The notes beneath the pieces were generated by a model, which had not been told where the DNA came from, did not search any database, and saw only the letters and a program-made list of their open reading frames with translations. 38,022 bases of DNA, from the NCBI GenBank assembly GCA_050258095.1, contig JBLMYD010000092.1, positions 1 to 38,022 of the forward strand. Direction: 5' to 3'. This DNA is from VRUE01 sp050258095 (GTDB lineage Bacteria; Actinomycetota; Thermoleophilia; Solirubrobacterales; 70-9). This document shows positions 30,394-37,754 of the stretch, piece after piece; positions within the stretch are counted from its first letter, which is position 1; each line of letters starts with the position of its first letter. A program made the position numbers and the translations under genes.

Positions 30394-30825
30394 ATGGCGG
30401 TCGAGCTGTCAGCAGCCCTTGCAAGGGCTGCCCTCAACGAGACCGAGCGCCGCGCCGTGACGCGCATCGTCGCCCTGCTCGAAAGCGAGTTGGGCGAGGA
30501 TCTCCTCGCCGTCTGGCTCTACGGCTCGCGCGCCCGGGGCGAGGCCGACCCCGACGAGACTCACTACGACCGACGCTCCGACATCGACATGATGGCGATC
30601 GTCGATCCGCGCCGCGACGTCGACTCGTTCAAGTGGGACTTCACGCCGAAGATGATCGACGCCGTCGCCGCGGAGGGCGACTCGCCTCCCTACTACTCGA
30701 TGCATATGTACGACGCGGATTGGCTGCGCAACCGCCGTCAGATCCGCAGCTTCTTCTTCCAGGAGGTCGATCGCGACAAGATCGTCCTCGCCGGCGGCGA
30801 CCTGGAGGAGGACGAGTACAAGTGA
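30394..30825 (+). CDS. MNT-type nucleotidyltransferase antitoxin
   Basis: 143 residues of the minimal nucleotidyltransferase fold. GSRARG (44-49) is the nucleotide-binding turn and SDIDMMAIVD (D63, D65) gives the metal-binding acids. In MNT/HEPN systems the MNT protein AMPylates and so silences the HEPN ribonuclease. The stretch EADPDETHYDRRSDID has a longer loop than usual between GSRARG and the acids. It overlaps the HEPN gene by four bases (GTGA), which supports a single operon. The ATG follows the -10 hexamer by seven bases. Confidence 0.88.
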   Translation: MAVELSAALARAALNETERRAVTRIVALLESELGEDLLAVWLYGSRARGEADPDETHYDRRSDIDMMAIVDPRRDVDSFKWDFTPKMIDAVAAEGDSPPYYSMHMYDADWLRNRRQIRSFFFQEVDRDKIVLAGGDLEEDEYK

Positions 30826-31196
30826 GCCCGCGCTCGGAGGAGTTCATGGCGCAGGCCGAGGAGCGCCTCGAAGCCGCGCGGGAGGCGCTGGACGCCGGCC
30901 ACCCGACGGTGGCGGTAAGCGTCGCCTATTACGCGATGCTGAACGCGGCGCGCGCCGCGTTGTCGGAGGACGACGAGCACGCTCGAACTCACGGGGGCAC
31001 CTGGAATCTCTTTCGCCGCCGCTACGTGGTCACCGACGCATTCGACCAGCACCTCTTCTCCCGAGCCCATCAGGCTCAGGAAGCGCGCGAGCAGGGCGAC
31101 TACGAAGCCGTCAGCCACGACGAGCAGAAGGCTCGCTCCGTGGTCGAATCGGCAGCGGAGTTCATCGCCGCCGCTCAGCGCATGGTCGGCGATTGA
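30822..31196 (+). CDS. HEPN-domain toxin-like protein
   Basis: 124 residues from GTG 30822 (overlapping the MNT stop). A four-helix HEPN domain: FMAQAEERLEAAREAL, VAVSVAYYAMLNAARAAL, then THGGTWNLFRRRYVV and ARSVVESAAEFIAAAQRMV. The SxxYYAMxxAAxAxL and KTHxGxxxLF-like patterns are those of PF05168-type HEPN proteins. I do not see the textbook Rx4-6H pair that cuts RNA; the nearest are R44, H53, R55 and H57. It may use a variant site or be a non-nuclease HEPN. Pairing with MNT is strong evidence of a TA-type module. Confidence 0.85.
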   Translation: MSPRSEEFMAQAEERLEAAREALDAGHPTVAVSVAYYAMLNAARAALSEDDEHARTHGGTWNLFRRRYVVTDAFDQHLFSRAHQAQEAREQGDYEAVSHDEQKARSVVESAAEFIAAAQRMVGD

Positions 31197-31290
31197 GCCG
31201 CGCGGCCCGGGGCCGGCAGGCATCTCGGCCGCTACGTCGTTGGACGACTGTCGAAAATCGGGCCGCGCCGTTGTTCGCCGGGTACAGGAT

Positions 31291-31339
31291 CGTCCAAATT
31301 GGACGGGAGGGGGTGTACAATCGTGTTTACCGGAAACAC
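31291..31339 (+). promoter_or_regulatory. Promoter and two palindromes upstream of the first tetR
   Basis: CGTCCAAATTGGACG (31291-31305) is a perfect palindrome, and GTGTTT-ACCGG-AAACAC (31323-31339) is a second one. TACAAT (31316-31321), a good -10, lies between them. A repressor dimer on either site would block RNA polymerase, so autoregulation by the TetR protein encoded 25 bases downstream is likely (inference). Confidence 0.6.
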
Positions 31340-31363
31340 CGTTGTCCGCTTGAGGAGAAGCCC

Positions 31364-32110
31364 ATGCCCCCCGCGCGATCCCGTTCCGCCAATGGCAAAG
31401 CGTCGTCGTCCGACCGAGCGAAAGAGCTCGACGAGCTGATCGAGCAGGAGCAGCTGCCGGCCGGCCGCGACGACCTCGACGAGCCGCCGGTCGCGCACTC
31501 GCAGCGCGAAAGGCTGCTGGTCGCGGTCGCCAAGATGACCGCCGAGCAGGGCTACAACGCGACGACGATCGGCGACGTCTGCACCGCCGCCGGCGTCTCG
31601 CGGGCGACCTTCTACGAGCTGTTCAAGGACAAGGAGGACTGCTTCCACGCGGCGATGGAGCTCTCGCTCGCCGACGCGATGGGCTCGATCGTCGCCGTCT
31701 ACTCGCCCGACAAGCCCTGGGCGACGATGGTCCGCGACGCGGCCGCCGCCTTCCTCGAGCTGCTGGCGAGCCGGCCGACCTTCGCCCGCATGGCGCTGAT
31801 CGAGGCGCCGGCCTCGGGCGACCGCGCCTTCCAGCTCTACGTCTCGGGCAAGAAGGTGCTGCAGTCGCTGCTCGAACGGGGCCGCGAGGACCCGGTCGAG
31901 GAAGAGGCGATCCCGACCAGCGCCGCCCGCGCCGCGCTGGCCGCCGCCGAGTCGCTGATCGTCGGCCAGATCCTGACCGGCAACACGAAGCGGCTGCCCG
32001 AGCTGCTGCCCGACATCGTCTACATCACCACCCTTCCCTACCTCGGCCAGGAGGAGGCGCTGCGCCAGGCGCGCGAGGCCGAGCGGGCGCATCCCGCGGC
32101 GGACCGCTGA
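31364..32110 (+). CDS. TetR-family transcriptional regulator 1
   Basis: 248 residues from ATG 31364, preceded by GAGGAGAAG. A charged N-terminal extension of about 45 residues precedes the HTH (AEQGYNATTIGDVCTAAGVS, then RATFYELFKDKEDCF). The ligand-binding C-terminal part ends LPELLPDIVYITTLPYLGQE, a signature shared by all four genes of this array. TetR proteins are dimeric repressors released by small molecules; the ligand is unknown. The next gene starts one base after its stop, so these two are one operon. Two palindromes upstream are probable operators. Confidence 0.9.
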   Translation: MPPARSRSANGKASSSDRAKELDELIEQEQLPAGRDDLDEPPVAHSQRERLLVAVAKMTAEQGYNATTIGDVCTAAGVSRATFYELFKDKEDCFHAAMELSLADAMGSIVAVYSPDKPWATMVRDAAAAFLELLASRPTFARMALIEAPASGDRAFQLYVSGKKVLQSLLERGREDPVEEEAIPTSAARAALAAAESLIVGQILTGNTKRLPELLPDIVYITTLPYLGQEEALRQAREAERAHPAADR

Positions 32111-32111
32111 G

Positions 32112-32783
32112 TTGGCGACCGAGGCGAGGCGCCCAAGGCCCGAGCGCTGGCGACCGCCCCGCGGCCGGCACCGCCTGCCGCCCGAGGTCGTCGCCCGCTC
32201 GCAGCGGGAGCGGCTGCTCGACGCCGCGATCGACGTCGTCGCCGAGAAGGGCTACGCGGCGACGACGATCGCCGACCTGACCAAGGAGGCGGGCGTCTCC
32301 CGCACCACTTTCTACGAGCTGTTCGGCGACAAGGAAGCCTGCTTCCTCGCCGCCTACGACGCGGCCGCCGACGTGCTGGCGCGGCGCGTGGCGAGCGCCT
32401 TCGAAGCGGCGGGCGAGTGGCCGGCGCGGGTGCGCGCCGGGCTCGTGGCGCTGCTCGGCTCGCTCTCCGCCGAGCCCCGGGTCGCGCGCCTCGCCCTGGT
32501 CGACTTCGGCGCCGCCGGCCCCGCCGCCCAGCGCCGCTACCGGGCGGCGCTGCAGCGGATGACGCCGCTCTTCGACGAGGGCCGCGACTTCGCCGCCGAG
32601 GGGCGCCGCCTGCCGCCCAACACCTCGCGGATGGCGATCGGCGCCGTGGTCGGGCTGATCGCCGAAGAGATCGAGGCGGGGGGCGCCGAGCAGCTGCCCG
32701 CTCTGCTGCCCGACGTCCTCCTCGCCGCCCTCTCGCCCTACCTCGGTCCCGAGGCCGCCGCGCGGGAGGTCGTGGAGCGATAA
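32112..32783 (+). CDS. TetR-family transcriptional regulator 2
   Basis: 223 residues from TTG 32112, one base after the stop of regulator 1. HTH: AEKGYAATTIADLTKEAGVS, then RTTFYELFGDKEACF. The C-terminal domain ends LPALLPDVLLAALSPYLGPE, parallel to its neighbours. The Arg/Pro-rich first 30 residues could contact DNA. Its closeness to regulator 1 in sequence and position suggests tandem duplication followed by divergence, and the two might form heterodimers. Confidence 0.9.
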   Translation: MATEARRPRPERWRPPRGRHRLPPEVVARSQRERLLDAAIDVVAEKGYAATTIADLTKEAGVSRTTFYELFGDKEACFLAAYDAAADVLARRVASAFEAAGEWPARVRAGLVALLGSLSAEPRVARLALVDFGAAGPAAQRRYRAALQRMTPLFDEGRDFAAEGRRLPPNTSRMAIGAVVGLIAEEIEAGGAEQLPALLPDVLLAALSPYLGPEAAAREVVER

Positions 32784-32845
32784 ACGGCGACGTACATCAC
32801 GCGCTATGATGAGAAGACAGTCAAGTTTCCAACTCTCTCCTTCGG

Positions 32846-33457
32846 ATGGCAACTGACATCGAAAGCCGCAGGGACGCGCTGCTCACGGCGATGGTCCGGG
32901 TCGTCGGCCGCAAGGGCTACGACGCGACCTCGGTCGCCGACGTGATCGCCGAGGCGGGCACCTCGAGGACGACCTTCTACAAGAACTTCGACGACAAGCA
33001 CGACTGCTTCATCGCCGCCTACGAGGCGATGGTCGAACGGGTCTTCGCGACGATCGTCGGCGAGTGCGACGGCGAGCAGCCGTGGATCGAGCGGGTGCGC
33101 AAGGGCCTCGAGACGCTGGTCGAGATCTTCGCGCTCGAACCGGAGCTGGCGCGGACCGCGGTGGTCGAGGTGGCGGCGGCCGGGGCCGACGCCCGCCAGT
33201 TGCACTGGGACGCGATCAACCGCTTCCGCGGCTATATGGACGCGGGCCGGGACCTGGAGCCGGGCAAGGAGCTGCCCGAGCAGATCTCGGTGATGGCGGT
33301 GGGCGCCGTCTCCGGCCTGATCTTCGACGAGATCCTCGCCGGCCGCGGCGAGCAGCTCGTCGAGCTGATGCCGGACCTGCTCTTCGCGATGCTGGTCCCC
33401 TACATCGGCCCCACCGCGGCCGCCGACGAGATGCGCCGCGCCGCCCAAGCCGCCTAG
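32846..33457 (+). CDS. TetR-family transcriptional regulator 3
   Basis: 203 residues from ATG 32846, without an N-terminal extension. HTH: GRKGYDATSVADVIAEAGTS, then RTTFYKNFDDKHDCF. The end LVELMPDLLFAMLVPYIGPT matches the array signature. A gap of 62 bases to regulator 2 holds a possible -10 (TATGAT, 32805-32810) and CTCTCC near the start, so it may have its own promoter. It is followed directly by a large inverted repeat. Confidence 0.9.
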   Translation: MATDIESRRDALLTAMVRVVGRKGYDATSVADVIAEAGTSRTTFYKNFDDKHDCFIAAYEAMVERVFATIVGECDGEQPWIERVRKGLETLVEIFALEPELARTAVVEVAAAGADARQLHWDAINRFRGYMDAGRDLEPGKELPEQISVMAVGAVSGLIFDEILAGRGEQLVELMPDLLFAMLVPYIGPTAAADEMRRAAQAA

Positions 33458-33460
33458 CCT

Positions 33461-33509
33461 CGGGTGCAACGCATAGGGGGCCTATAAGGCGTCGAACGCG
33501 TTGCACCCG
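33461..33509. promoter_or_regulatory. Nested inverted repeat between tetR 3 and the HTH-less gene
   Basis: CGGGTGCAACGC (33461-33472) and GCGTTGCACCCG (33498-33509) are perfect 12-base arms. Inside them ATAGG-GGG-CCTAT forms a small hairpin. There is no T tract. It may be a transcription end for tetR 3 or, given its palindromic GTGCAAC half-sites, a regulator-binding site. Confidence 0.6.
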
Positions 33510-33592
33510 GGCGGTGAGGAGCGGACACTCATGTTTATAGTTCCCGCCCGTGCCCGTGCAGGGGCCAACGAGCGTCGACTCAGGGAGGCCAG

Positions 33593-34072
33593 GTGGCGGA
33601 GCATCCGCGCCGGGATGAGTTCGCGCGCGCCTTCGAGGCCGCCTTCGCCCGCCTGCAGGTCGTCGTCGAGGAGGCCTACCTCGCCGAGGACGACTGGCCG
33701 GGCCAGGTCGCGGCCGCGATCCGCGCCGCCTTCGACTTCGCCGCCACCGATCCGGCGGTCGCCGACCTGCTCACCAACGAGGCCCTGGCCCGCGGCCGCG
33801 ACGGCCTCAGCCGCTACCGGCGCCTGATCGACTTCTGCGCGGGCCTGCTCGAGCCCGGCCGCGACCAGGTCCCGAACGGGACGCTGCTGCCCTCGACGCT
33901 GGAGCACTCGCTGGCCGGGGGCATCACCATGCTCGTCGCCCAGCGCGTCGACCAGGGCCGCGCCGGGGAACTGCCACGGCTCGCCGCCGACGCGATCCAG
34001 TTCGCCCTCACGCCCTACCTCGGCGTGCATGAGGCGAGGCGCATTGCCCTCAACGGCTCCCCAGGGTCGTAA
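33593..34072 (+). CDS. TetR C-terminal-domain protein without HTH
   Basis: 159 residues from GTG 33593 (GGGAGGCC upstream). It lines up with the ligand-binding half of its three neighbours: ARAFEAAFARLQVVVEEAYL, WPGQVAAAIRAAFDFAATDP, and the ending LPRLAADAIQFALTPYLGVH, but there is no helix-turn-helix; the reading frame upstream of the GTG has no HTH-coding sequence either. Either the domain was lost or the protein works as a dominant-negative partner that forms non-DNA-binding heterodimers with regulators 1-3. It is convergent with the acyltransferase gene, five bases apart. Confidence 0.7.
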   Translation: MAEHPRRDEFARAFEAAFARLQVVVEEAYLAEDDWPGQVAAAIRAAFDFAATDPAVADLLTNEALARGRDGLSRYRRLIDFCAGLLEPGRDQVPNGTLLPSTLEHSLAGGITMLVAQRVDQGRAGELPRLAADAIQFALTPYLGVHEARRIALNGSPGS

Positions 34073-34077
34073 CATCG

Positions 34078-36012
34078 CTAGCCCGTGACGACGCAGTCGC
34101 GGCTGTCGGTCATCTTCAGCGGTTCGGTGTTGGGGAACGCTTCCAGCAGGGCGTCGGCGATCAGCCGGGCGCGGGCGGCGTAGCCTTCGGAGGTGAAGTG
34201 GATGCCGTCGGGGATGAACCATCTGTCCTTGACGTCGGCGGCCCAGTTGTAGATGCGCATGGTCGGGTAGCGGTTGCAGGCGGCGCGCAGCGTCCTGTCC
34301 CATGACCACATGTTCGCCGCGGCGTAGGGGCCGTTGGCGACCAGCGACTTGACGTTGACCCACAGCACCGGTTCGGCGCCGATCGTCGACATCATCGCCG
34401 CGATCCGGTCGTCGTAGCCGAAGGTCGAGCCGGCGGCGACGTCGGCCGCCTCGTTGGTACCCATCGCGATCACCCAGCAGCCTTTGAAGCCTTCTCGCTT
34501 CCACGCTTCGGCGACTTCCTGGGCGTTGGGTTCGCCTTCGTAGCGCTCGTGGATCGAGCGCGCGCCGGCGATCTCGAAGTGCTGCGTGGTGGCGCCGACG
34601 CGGGCGTACTGGGCGCTGATCAGCTCGTGCGGCTTGGGCAGGTATTCGCTCGAGACCAGGCCCTCGGAGGTCGAGTCGCCGATGTGGACGACCGCCTTGC
34701 ACATGGTCGCCAGCGGCGCCCGGCGCACCCGCTTCGCTTTCACCGTCTTGGCGACGGTGGCGATCGCTTTCGGCTCGCTGGAGACGCCGACCCCGGCGAC
34801 GCCGGCGATCGCGACGGCGAGGACGAGAGCCCCGGCGCCGACCAGCGCCCAGGAGCGGCGGCGCAGCGGCGCCCACCGCCGGCGCCCCGCCCGCCACTGC
34901 GCCCAGAGCCGTTCCAGGGCGCCGTGGCGCACCGGGTCCTCGACGAAGCGCCAGGAGAGCTCGGCGACGGCCATGATCGCGGCGACCTGCAGCGCGCCGC
35001 GCAGGACGTTCGGGCCGTGGGCGCCCTGCGGGCTGGTGAGGACGACGATCGGCAGCGTCCAGAGGTAGATCCCGTAGGAGCGCTGGCCGATCCAGCGCAT
35101 CGGCCGGCAGCCGATGATCGGGCCGAGGCGCGAGGCCGGGTGGGCGAGCGCCGCCACCGCCAGCACCGAGCCGATCGCCAGCACGGCGAAGCCGCCGCGA
35201 TAGAGGAAGGGCGTGAACTCGCCGACGGTCCAGAACATCAGGCCGATGACGAGGAGGCCGGCGAGGCCGGCGCCGTCGATCACCCAGCGCGCGCGCGGCG
35301 CGACGTCCGCCCGCAGGCGGTGGCTCGGCCAGACCATCGCCAAGGCGGCGCCGAAGAGCAGCTCGAGCGCCCGCGTGTCGGTGCCGTAGTAGACGCGCGA
35401 GGGGTCGAGCGTGGGGTGGTAGAGGATCGCCATCAGGATTCCCGAGCAGAGCGCGAGCAGGAGGGTCGCGCCGGCCAGGCGCGGGCGCACCCCGGTCGTG
35501 TTCTTCAGCTCGGGGACGAGGCGGATCCCGAGCATCAGCAGGAAGGGCCAGAGGATGTAGAACTGCTCCTCGACCGATAGCGACCAGAGGTGGTTGAGCG
35601 GCGAGGGCGGGGCGAAGCGCTCGAAGTAGGAGACGTGGTGGAAGATCAGCCACCAGTTGTTGAAGTAGCCGATCGCCGAGCCGACCGCGGCGCGGAAGTC
35701 GGGCGGCTGGTGGGGGCCGATCGTCGTCACCCAGGCGGTGACGACGACCAGCATCAGGAAGAGGCCGGGCAGCAGGCGACGGGCGCGCGCCGCCCAGAAG
35801 GAGCGCAGCCTGATCCCGCCGCGGCGGACCTGGGTGAGCAGGATGTCGGTGATCAGGTAGCCGCTGAGGGTGAAGAAGACGCCGACCCCGAGCAGCCCGC
35901 CTTCCGCCCAGCCGAACCCGAGGTGGAAGAGGATCACGCCGAGCACCGCTATCGCGCGCAGGCCGTCGAGCCCAGGCATGTAGCGCTCGCCGCGCTTTAC
36001 GGGCTCAGGCAT
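34078..36012 (-). CDS. Acyltransferase 3 with SGNH domain (OatA-like)
   Basis: 644 residues. The N-terminal two thirds is an integral-membrane acyltransferase-3 domain with about ten hydrophobic segments, opening MPGLDGLRAIAVLGVILFHL (H30 is the conserved His) and including HLWSLSVEEQFYILWP. After a final membrane span and a linker comes an extracellular SGNH hydrolase-like domain: IGDSTSEG with S447, MGTNEA, and PDGIHF with D602/H605, a complete Ser-Asp-His set. In OatA-type enzymes the membrane part moves acetyl groups outward and the SGNH part places them on peptidoglycan or other glycans. Substrate here unknown. It lies 35 bases downstream of the methyltransferase on the same strand. Confidence 0.92.
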   Translation of the reverse strand: MPEPVKRGERYMPGLDGLRAIAVLGVILFHLGFGWAEGGLLGVGVFFTLSGYLITDILLTQVRRGGIRLRSFWAARARRLLPGLFLMLVVVTAWVTTIGPHQPPDFRAAVGSAIGYFNNWWLIFHHVSYFERFAPPSPLNHLWSLSVEEQFYILWPFLLMLGIRLVPELKNTTGVRPRLAGATLLLALCSGILMAILYHPTLDPSRVYYGTDTRALELLFGAALAMVWPSHRLRADVAPRARWVIDGAGLAGLLVIGLMFWTVGEFTPFLYRGGFAVLAIGSVLAVAALAHPASRLGPIIGCRPMRWIGQRSYGIYLWTLPIVVLTSPQGAHGPNVLRGALQVAAIMAVAELSWRFVEDPVRHGALERLWAQWRAGRRRWAPLRRRSWALVGAGALVLAVAIAGVAGVGVSSEPKAIATVAKTVKAKRVRRAPLATMCKAVVHIGDSTSEGLVSSEYLPKPHELISAQYARVGATTQHFEIAGARSIHERYEGEPNAQEVAEAWKREGFKGCWVIAMGTNEAADVAAGSTFGYDDRIAAMMSTIGAEPVLWVNVKSLVANGPYAAANMWSWDRTLRAACNRYPTMRIYNWAADVKDRWFIPDGIHFTSEGYAARARLIADALLEAFPNTEPLKMTDSRDCVVTG

Positions 36013-36047
36013 AGGGACCGCCTATGGTAAGCGGGCGCGGCCGGAAG

Positions 36048-36857
36048 CTAGGCCGCGCGGCGGGCCAGGTAGAGAACCTTCTTGTGGATCGCTTCGTCGA
36101 GCGGCCGGCGCGGCGCGCCCGCCTCGTCGAGCCCGTAGACGTCGACGCGCTCGAGGCCGGCGTCGGCGAAGGCGGCCAGCACCTCGGCCTCGGGGAAGTG
36201 GCGCTGGCGGTGGAAGAGCGGCTCCTCTTCGGGCGCCGGGGTGCCGTCGGGCAGCTGCACCTCGAGGCGCGATTCGCAGATCGAGCCGGGGGCGACGTCG
36301 GCGCTCGCCAGCCCGGTCCAGACGAGGCGGCGCCCGTTGCGCTCGACCACCTCGGTCTCGGCGAAGAAGGTGCGGTAGGCGAGCAGCGAGTTGAGGTCGA
36401 AGAGCAGCAGCCCGCCGGGCGCGAGGTTGGCGCGCATGCCGGCCAGCGCCGCGCGCAGCTCGTCGCCGTCGAGCAGGTAGTTGACCGCGTCGTCGAGCGC
36501 CCAGACGAGGTCGAACTCGCCGAAGACGGGCAGCTCGCGCATGTCGGCGACCGAGAGATCGACGGCGTCGCCGGCCTTCTCGCGAGCGATGGCGACCATC
36601 GCCGGCGAGAGGTCGCAGGCGGTGACCTGCCAGCCGCGGGGCAGCATCTCGAGGAAGCTCTTGCCGGTCCCGCAGCCGACGTCGAGCAGGCGGCGCCCGC
36701 TGAGCCCGTGGCGCTCGAGGATCTCCAGCAGGTCGGCGGTCCAGAGGTCGTATTCGTGATGGGCGGTGAAGTCGTCGTAGACCGGCGCCATCGCCTCGTA
36801 GGTGCGCTCCGCCCAGCGCCCGTCGGCCTCGGAGACGGCGGTGTGTCCCATGGTCAT
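36048..36857 (-). CDS. SAM-dependent methyltransferase (class I)
   Basis: About 269 residues from ATG 36857. RTYEAMAPVYDDFTAHHEYD is the usual N-terminal part, followed by LLDVGCGTGKSFLEMLPRGW (motif I, SAM binding), VTACDLSPAMVAIAREKA, ADMRELPVFGEFDLVWALDD and APGGLLLFDLNS. The C-terminal half has the small beta-rich cap common in such enzymes. Target unknown. A longer TTG start at 36932 exists but lies in AT-rich, promoter-like sequence, so I prefer 36857; ATG 36851 is a further option. It is probably in an operon with the acyltransferase and is divergent from the sigma-factor gene. Confidence 0.85.
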   Translation of the reverse strand: MTMGHTAVSEADGRWAERTYEAMAPVYDDFTAHHEYDLWTADLLEILERHGLSGRRLLDVGCGTGKSFLEMLPRGWQVTACDLSPAMVAIAREKAGDAVDLSVADMRELPVFGEFDLVWALDDAVNYLLDGDELRAALAGMRANLAPGGLLLFDLNSLLAYRTFFAETEVVERNGRRLVWTGLASADVAPGSICESRLEVQLPDGTPAPEEEPLFHRQRHFPEAEVLAAFADAGLERVDVYGLDEAGAPRRPLDEAIHKKVLYLARRAA

Positions 36858-36862
36858 GGGAC
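36845..36862. promoter_or_regulatory. Palindrome over the methyltransferase start
   Basis: GTCCCATGGTCATGGGAC is a perfect 18-base palindrome that includes both candidate ATG codons (36857 and 36851). It could be an operator or an mRNA hairpin hiding the start; chance is also possible. Confidence 0.4.
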
Positions 36863-36928
36863 CCGCATTGACTCGAAAAGGTTTCACAATTGGGGGTAGC
36901 TTTTTTCTTTTAGAACTAGTAGTCTTGA

Positions 36929-37471
36929 GCAATCAACGTTTCGTCTTCGCAGATCCGAGGGTCCGAAGAGGGCTGGCAGTGGGAGGAGGCGCACCGACTC
37001 TGCGTTCGCCTCGCCTACCGCTACGCGAGCGACCCCTCGGAAGCCGAAGACATCGCCCAGGACGCGCTGCTACGGGCCTGGCGCCGGCGCTCGACGCTGC
37101 GCAACGCCGACCGCCGCACCGAGTGGCTCTCGACGATCGTCCGCAACGAGGCCTTCCGCGCGCACGCGCGCGTGCGGCCCGAACCGGTCGCCGAGATCGT
37201 GGTGGCGGAGGTGGTCGAGGACGACCAGACGGTTTCCAGCGCCGAGTGCGACGACCTGCGCGCGGCGATCGAGAAGCTCGGCGAGCGCGACAAGATGCTG
37301 CTGCTCCTGCGCTACGGCGAGGACCTCACCCAGCAGGCGATCGCGCGGCGCCTCGGCCTGCCGGACGGCACCGTGAAGGTGCGTCTACACCGCCTGCGCC
37401 ACCGGCTACGCAAAGCGATCCTCGACGGCCGGCGCCGACGCGAAGCGGCGGCCGCAGCCGCCTCCTCCTAA
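36929..37471 (+). CDS. RNA polymerase sigma factor, sigma-70 family (start unclear)
   Basis: The frame encodes region 2 (LCVRLAYRYASDPSEAEDIA, then QDALLRAWRRRSTLRNADRR and TEWLSTIVRNEAFR) and region 4 (IEKLGERDKMLLLLRYGEDL, then TQQAIARRLGLPDGTVKVRL and HRLRHRL), the layout of ECF-type sigma factors. No ATG, GTG or TTG occurs in frame before GTG 37172, which would remove region 2; the frame is open only back to a TGA at 36926-36928. TTG 36925 in the next frame reads SNQRFVFADPRVRRG, so a frameshift near 36950-36990 or a rare start codon such as ATC is implied. An anti-sigma factor is not seen next to it. The gene faces the secreted gene at 37755. Confidence 0.75.
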   Translation, partial: AINVSSSQIRGSEEGWQWEEAHRLCVRLAYRYASDPSEAEDIAQDALLRAWRRRSTLRNADRRTEWLSTIVRNEAFRAHARVRPEPVAEIVVAEVVEDDQTVSSAECDDLRAAIEKLGERDKMLLLLRYGEDLTQQAIARRLGLPDGTVKVRLHRLRHRLRKAILDGRRRREAAAAAASS

Positions 37472-37754
37472 TAGGCAGCTGCCTCGGCGACGCTCTCAAC
37501 CTCTCATCGCAGCACTCCGGCCCTTCTACGGTGAATTCGCGCCACTGCGCTGCAACTTCATGTGGATCCCCCTGAAACGGTCTTTGCGAGCTTTGACAAC
37601 CCGCAGAATCCGCTTCAGACGGGCGAAACCGCACCCAGAAATGACTGTTCCTTAAATAGGAACGTATGCGGTATTGTCGTTGTGCCCTTGCCAGGGGGTG
37701 GCTGGGGCGCGGGTTGCCGCACCGGGCAGCCGGACTCGGAGAGAAGGGACGGGC
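37472..37754. other. Gene-free stretch before the last secreted gene
   Basis: 283 bases without a gene. It includes TTGACA (37593-37598) without a good -10 at 17 bases, the palindrome at 37647-37663, and a GAGAAGGGACGGGC ribosome binding site before the ATG at 37755. Confidence 0.5.
37647..37663. promoter_or_regulatory. Palindrome upstream of the last secreted gene
   Basis: GTTCCTTAAATAGGAAC: perfect six-base arms around TAAAT in AT-rich sequence 92 bases before the start codon. A candidate operator. Confidence 0.45.
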
